This document shows, piece after piece, positions 31,667 to 33,157 of a stretch of 33,157 nucleotides of DNA; within the stretch, counting starts at the first letter, position 1; each line of letters opens with the position of its first letter. The notes beneath the pieces were generated by a model. The model made no database searches, was not told the DNA's origin, and saw only the letters and a list, made by a program, of their open reading frames with translations. This DNA comes from an uncultured Rhodospirillaceae bacterium (GTDB taxonomy: Bacteria > Pseudomonadota > Alphaproteobacteria > Rhodospirillales > Magnetospirillaceae). The stretch covers positions 1 to 33,157 of the forward strand of contig CAJANN010000323.1 in assembly GCA_903941095.1 (NCBI GenBank), written 5' to 3'. The translations under genes were made by a program, and so were the position numbers.

Positions 31667-33157
31667 TCAGGCCGCCGCCGACTTCTGCTTCAGCAGGGCC
31701 AGGATTTCCCCGGCGGCCTTGGGGATGTTGGTGCCGGGCCCATAGACCGCGGCCACCCCGGACTGGTACAGGAAGTCGTAATCCTGCTGCGGGATGACGC
31801 CGCCGGTGACCACCAGGATGTCGCCGGCCCCCTGCTTCTTCAGTTCGCCGATCAGGGCCGGAACCAGGGTCTTGTGGCCGGCGGCCAGGGACGAGGCGGC
31901 GACGATGTGGACGTCGTTTTCCACCGCCTGGCGGGCGGCCTCTTCGGGGGTCTGGAACAGCGGCCCGACATCGACGTCGAACCCGATATCGGCGAAGGCG
32001 GTGGCGATGACCTTGGCGCCGCGGTCATGGCCGTCCTGGCCCATCTTGACCACCAGAATGCGCGGACGGCGGCCTTCCTGGGTGGCGAAAGCGTCGATGT
32101 CGGCCTTCAGCCTGGCGAAGCCCTCGTCCCCCTGATAGACGCCGCCATAGACGCCCGAGATCGAGCGGATCACCGCCTTGTGGCGGGTAAAGGCGGATTC
32201 CAGGGCGTCGGAAATCTCGCCGACGGTGGCGCGCACGCGGGTGGCGGCCACCGACAGTTCCAGCAGGTTGCCCTCGCCGGACTCGGCGGCCCGGGTCAGG
32301 GCCGCCAGGGCGGCGTCGACCTTGGCCTGGTCGCGGGTCGCCTTGATCTGCTTCAGACGGGCGATCTGCGCCTCGCGGACCTTGGCGTTGTCGACGTCCA
32401 GTATCTCGATGGGGGTTTCTTCCTTGGGCTGGTACTTGTTGACGCCGACCACCACTTCCTCGCCGCGGTCGATGCGGGCCTGACGGCGGGCGGCGGCCTC
32501 TTCGATCTTCATCTTGGGCATGCCGGACTCGACGGCCTTGGTCATGCCGCCCAGCGCCTCGACCTCCTGGATCAGCGCCCAGGCTTCCTCGATCATGCTG
32601 GCGGTCAGGCTTTCCACGTAATACGACCCGGCCAGCGGATCGACGACGTTGGGGATGCCGGTCTCTTCCTGGATGATCAGCTGGGTGTTGCGGGCGATGC
32701 GGGCCGAAAACGGCGTCGGCAGGGCGATGGCTTCGTCCAGGGCATTGGTGTGCAGGCTCTGGGTGCCGCCCAGCACCGCGGCCATCGCCTCGATGGTGGT
32801 GCGGATGACGTTGTTGTAGGCGTCCTTTTCGGTCAGCGACACGCCCGAGGTCTGGCAATGGGTGCGCAGCGCCATCGACCCCGGCTTCTGCGGGTCGAAC
32901 TGCTTGATCAGCCGCGCCCACAGGAAGCGGGCGGCGCGCATCTTGGCGATTTCCATGAAGAAATTCATGCCGATGGCCCAGAAGAACGACAGCCGGCCGG
33001 CGAAATCGTCGATCTTCAGGCCACGACCCAGGGCGGCGCGGACATATTCCAGACCGTCGGCCAGGGTGAAGGCCAGTTCCTGCACCGCCGTCGCGCCGGC
33101 TTCCTGCATGTGGTAGCCGGAGATGGAGATGGAGTTGAACTTGGGCATGTTCTTCGA
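31667..33157 (-). CDS. scpA: methylmalonyl-CoA mutase, large catalytic subunit, partial
   Basis: C-terminal 496 residues of a B12-dependent methylmalonyl-CoA mutase, running off the right edge in frame; the full protein is usually about 715 residues. It interconverts succinyl-CoA and (R)-methylmalonyl-CoA in propionate metabolism or polymer synthesis. The barrel shows [35 protein letters not shown] (spread over several strands), [17 protein letters not shown] and [14 protein letters not shown]. The C-terminal cobalamin domain holds [18 protein letters not shown] with the His that binds cobalt from below, plus the [15 protein letters not shown] and [15 protein letters not shown] strands. A conserved chromosomal gene. 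The symbols mutB and mcmA are also used. Confidence 0.96.
   Translation of the reverse strand, partial: SKNMPKFNSISISGYHMQEAGATAVQELAFTLADGLEYVRAALGRGLKIDDFAGRLSFFWAIGMNFFMEIAKMRAARFLWARLIKQFDPQKPGSMALRTHCQTSGVSLTEKDAYNNVIRTTIEAMAAVLGGTQSLHTNALDEAIALPTPFSARIARNTQLIIQEETGIPNVVDPLAGSYYVESLTASMIEEAWALIQEVEALGGMTKAVESGMPKMKIEEAAARRQARIDRGEEVVVGVNKYQPKEETPIEILDVDNAKVREAQIARLKQIKATRDQAKVDAALAALTRAAESGEGNLLELSVAATRVRATVGEISDALESAFTRHKAVIRSISGVYGGVYQGDEGFARLKADIDAFATQEGRRPRILVVKMGQDGHDRGAKVIATAFADIGFDVDVGPLFQTPEEAARQAVENDVHIVAASSLAAGHKTLVPALIGELKKQGAGDILVVTGGVIPQQDYDFLYQSGVAAVYGPGTNIPKAAGEILALLKQKSAAA

Noticed and set aside
1-33157. CRISPR arrays, insertion sequences, prophage genes, toxin-antitoxin pairs
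   Set aside because: No regularly spaced direct repeats, transposase motifs, integrase motifs or small paired genes were seen in either strand.

Overview
The window is about 33 kb of high-GC DNA (a typical 60-base line inside a gene, 4621-4680, counts to 70% GC). It reads as the chromosome of an alphaproteobacterium, probably Rhodospirillales and possibly Magnetospirillum-like. Pointers to this are ispE preceded by a TPR lipoprotein, a methylmalonyl-CoA mutase, and many TPR-glycosyltransferase fusions. The genus is an inference and only moderately secure. Almost the whole window codes for cell-surface carbohydrate: glycosyltransferases, sugar aminotransferases, sugar-nucleotide enzymes, methyltransferases and three radical SAM enzymes.

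Left block (1-9489). A partial CgeB-like glycosyltransferase enters from the left edge and converges on a leftward five-gene run. In transcription order the run is a small glycosyltransferase (8197-7301), a TPR/GT9-like protein (7231-5465), a TPR-like/CgeB-like glycosyltransferase (5468-3726), a second small glycosyltransferase that is strikingly AT-rich (3684-2785), and a B12-binding radical SAM enzyme with a C-terminal Cys-pair domain (2743-1073). A TPR protein (8299-9489) diverges from the run.

Middle block (9490-21629). After a 427-base gap come two tandem PLP sugar aminotransferases (rightward). They meet a leftward, translationally coupled trio: a third aminotransferase, a WbuC-type cupin, and a radical SAM/SPASM enzyme. 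A leftward methyltransferase is divergent from a rightward run of a formyltransferase-fold enzyme, a TIGR04372-type glycosyltransferase with an N-terminal helical region, a glycosyltransferase-like protein, a second radical SAM/SPASM enzyme, and a second methyltransferase. Together these look able to make and decorate amino, probably N-formylated and methylated, sugars. No NDP-sugar synthase is present, and neither of the two SDR proteins can be assigned as the 4,6-dehydratase.

Right accessory block (21613-28444, leftward). This is one tightly packed seven-gene operon: SDR epimerase, nucleotidyltransferase-PfkB kinase fusion (HldE parts in swapped order), second SDR epimerase, HAD phosphatase, APH/choline-kinase-fold kinase, and a transketolase split into N and C subunits. 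It looks like a complete route for an unusual activated sugar and is the best candidate for an undescribed pathway.

Right edge (28445-33157). A 417-base gap holds a decayed TPR fragment. A tRNA-Gln(TTG) follows, then core genes: ispE, its overlapping TPR lipoprotein, and the C-terminal two thirds of methylmalonyl-CoA mutase, cut by the window end. The tRNA marks the border between variable carbohydrate DNA and core chromosome.
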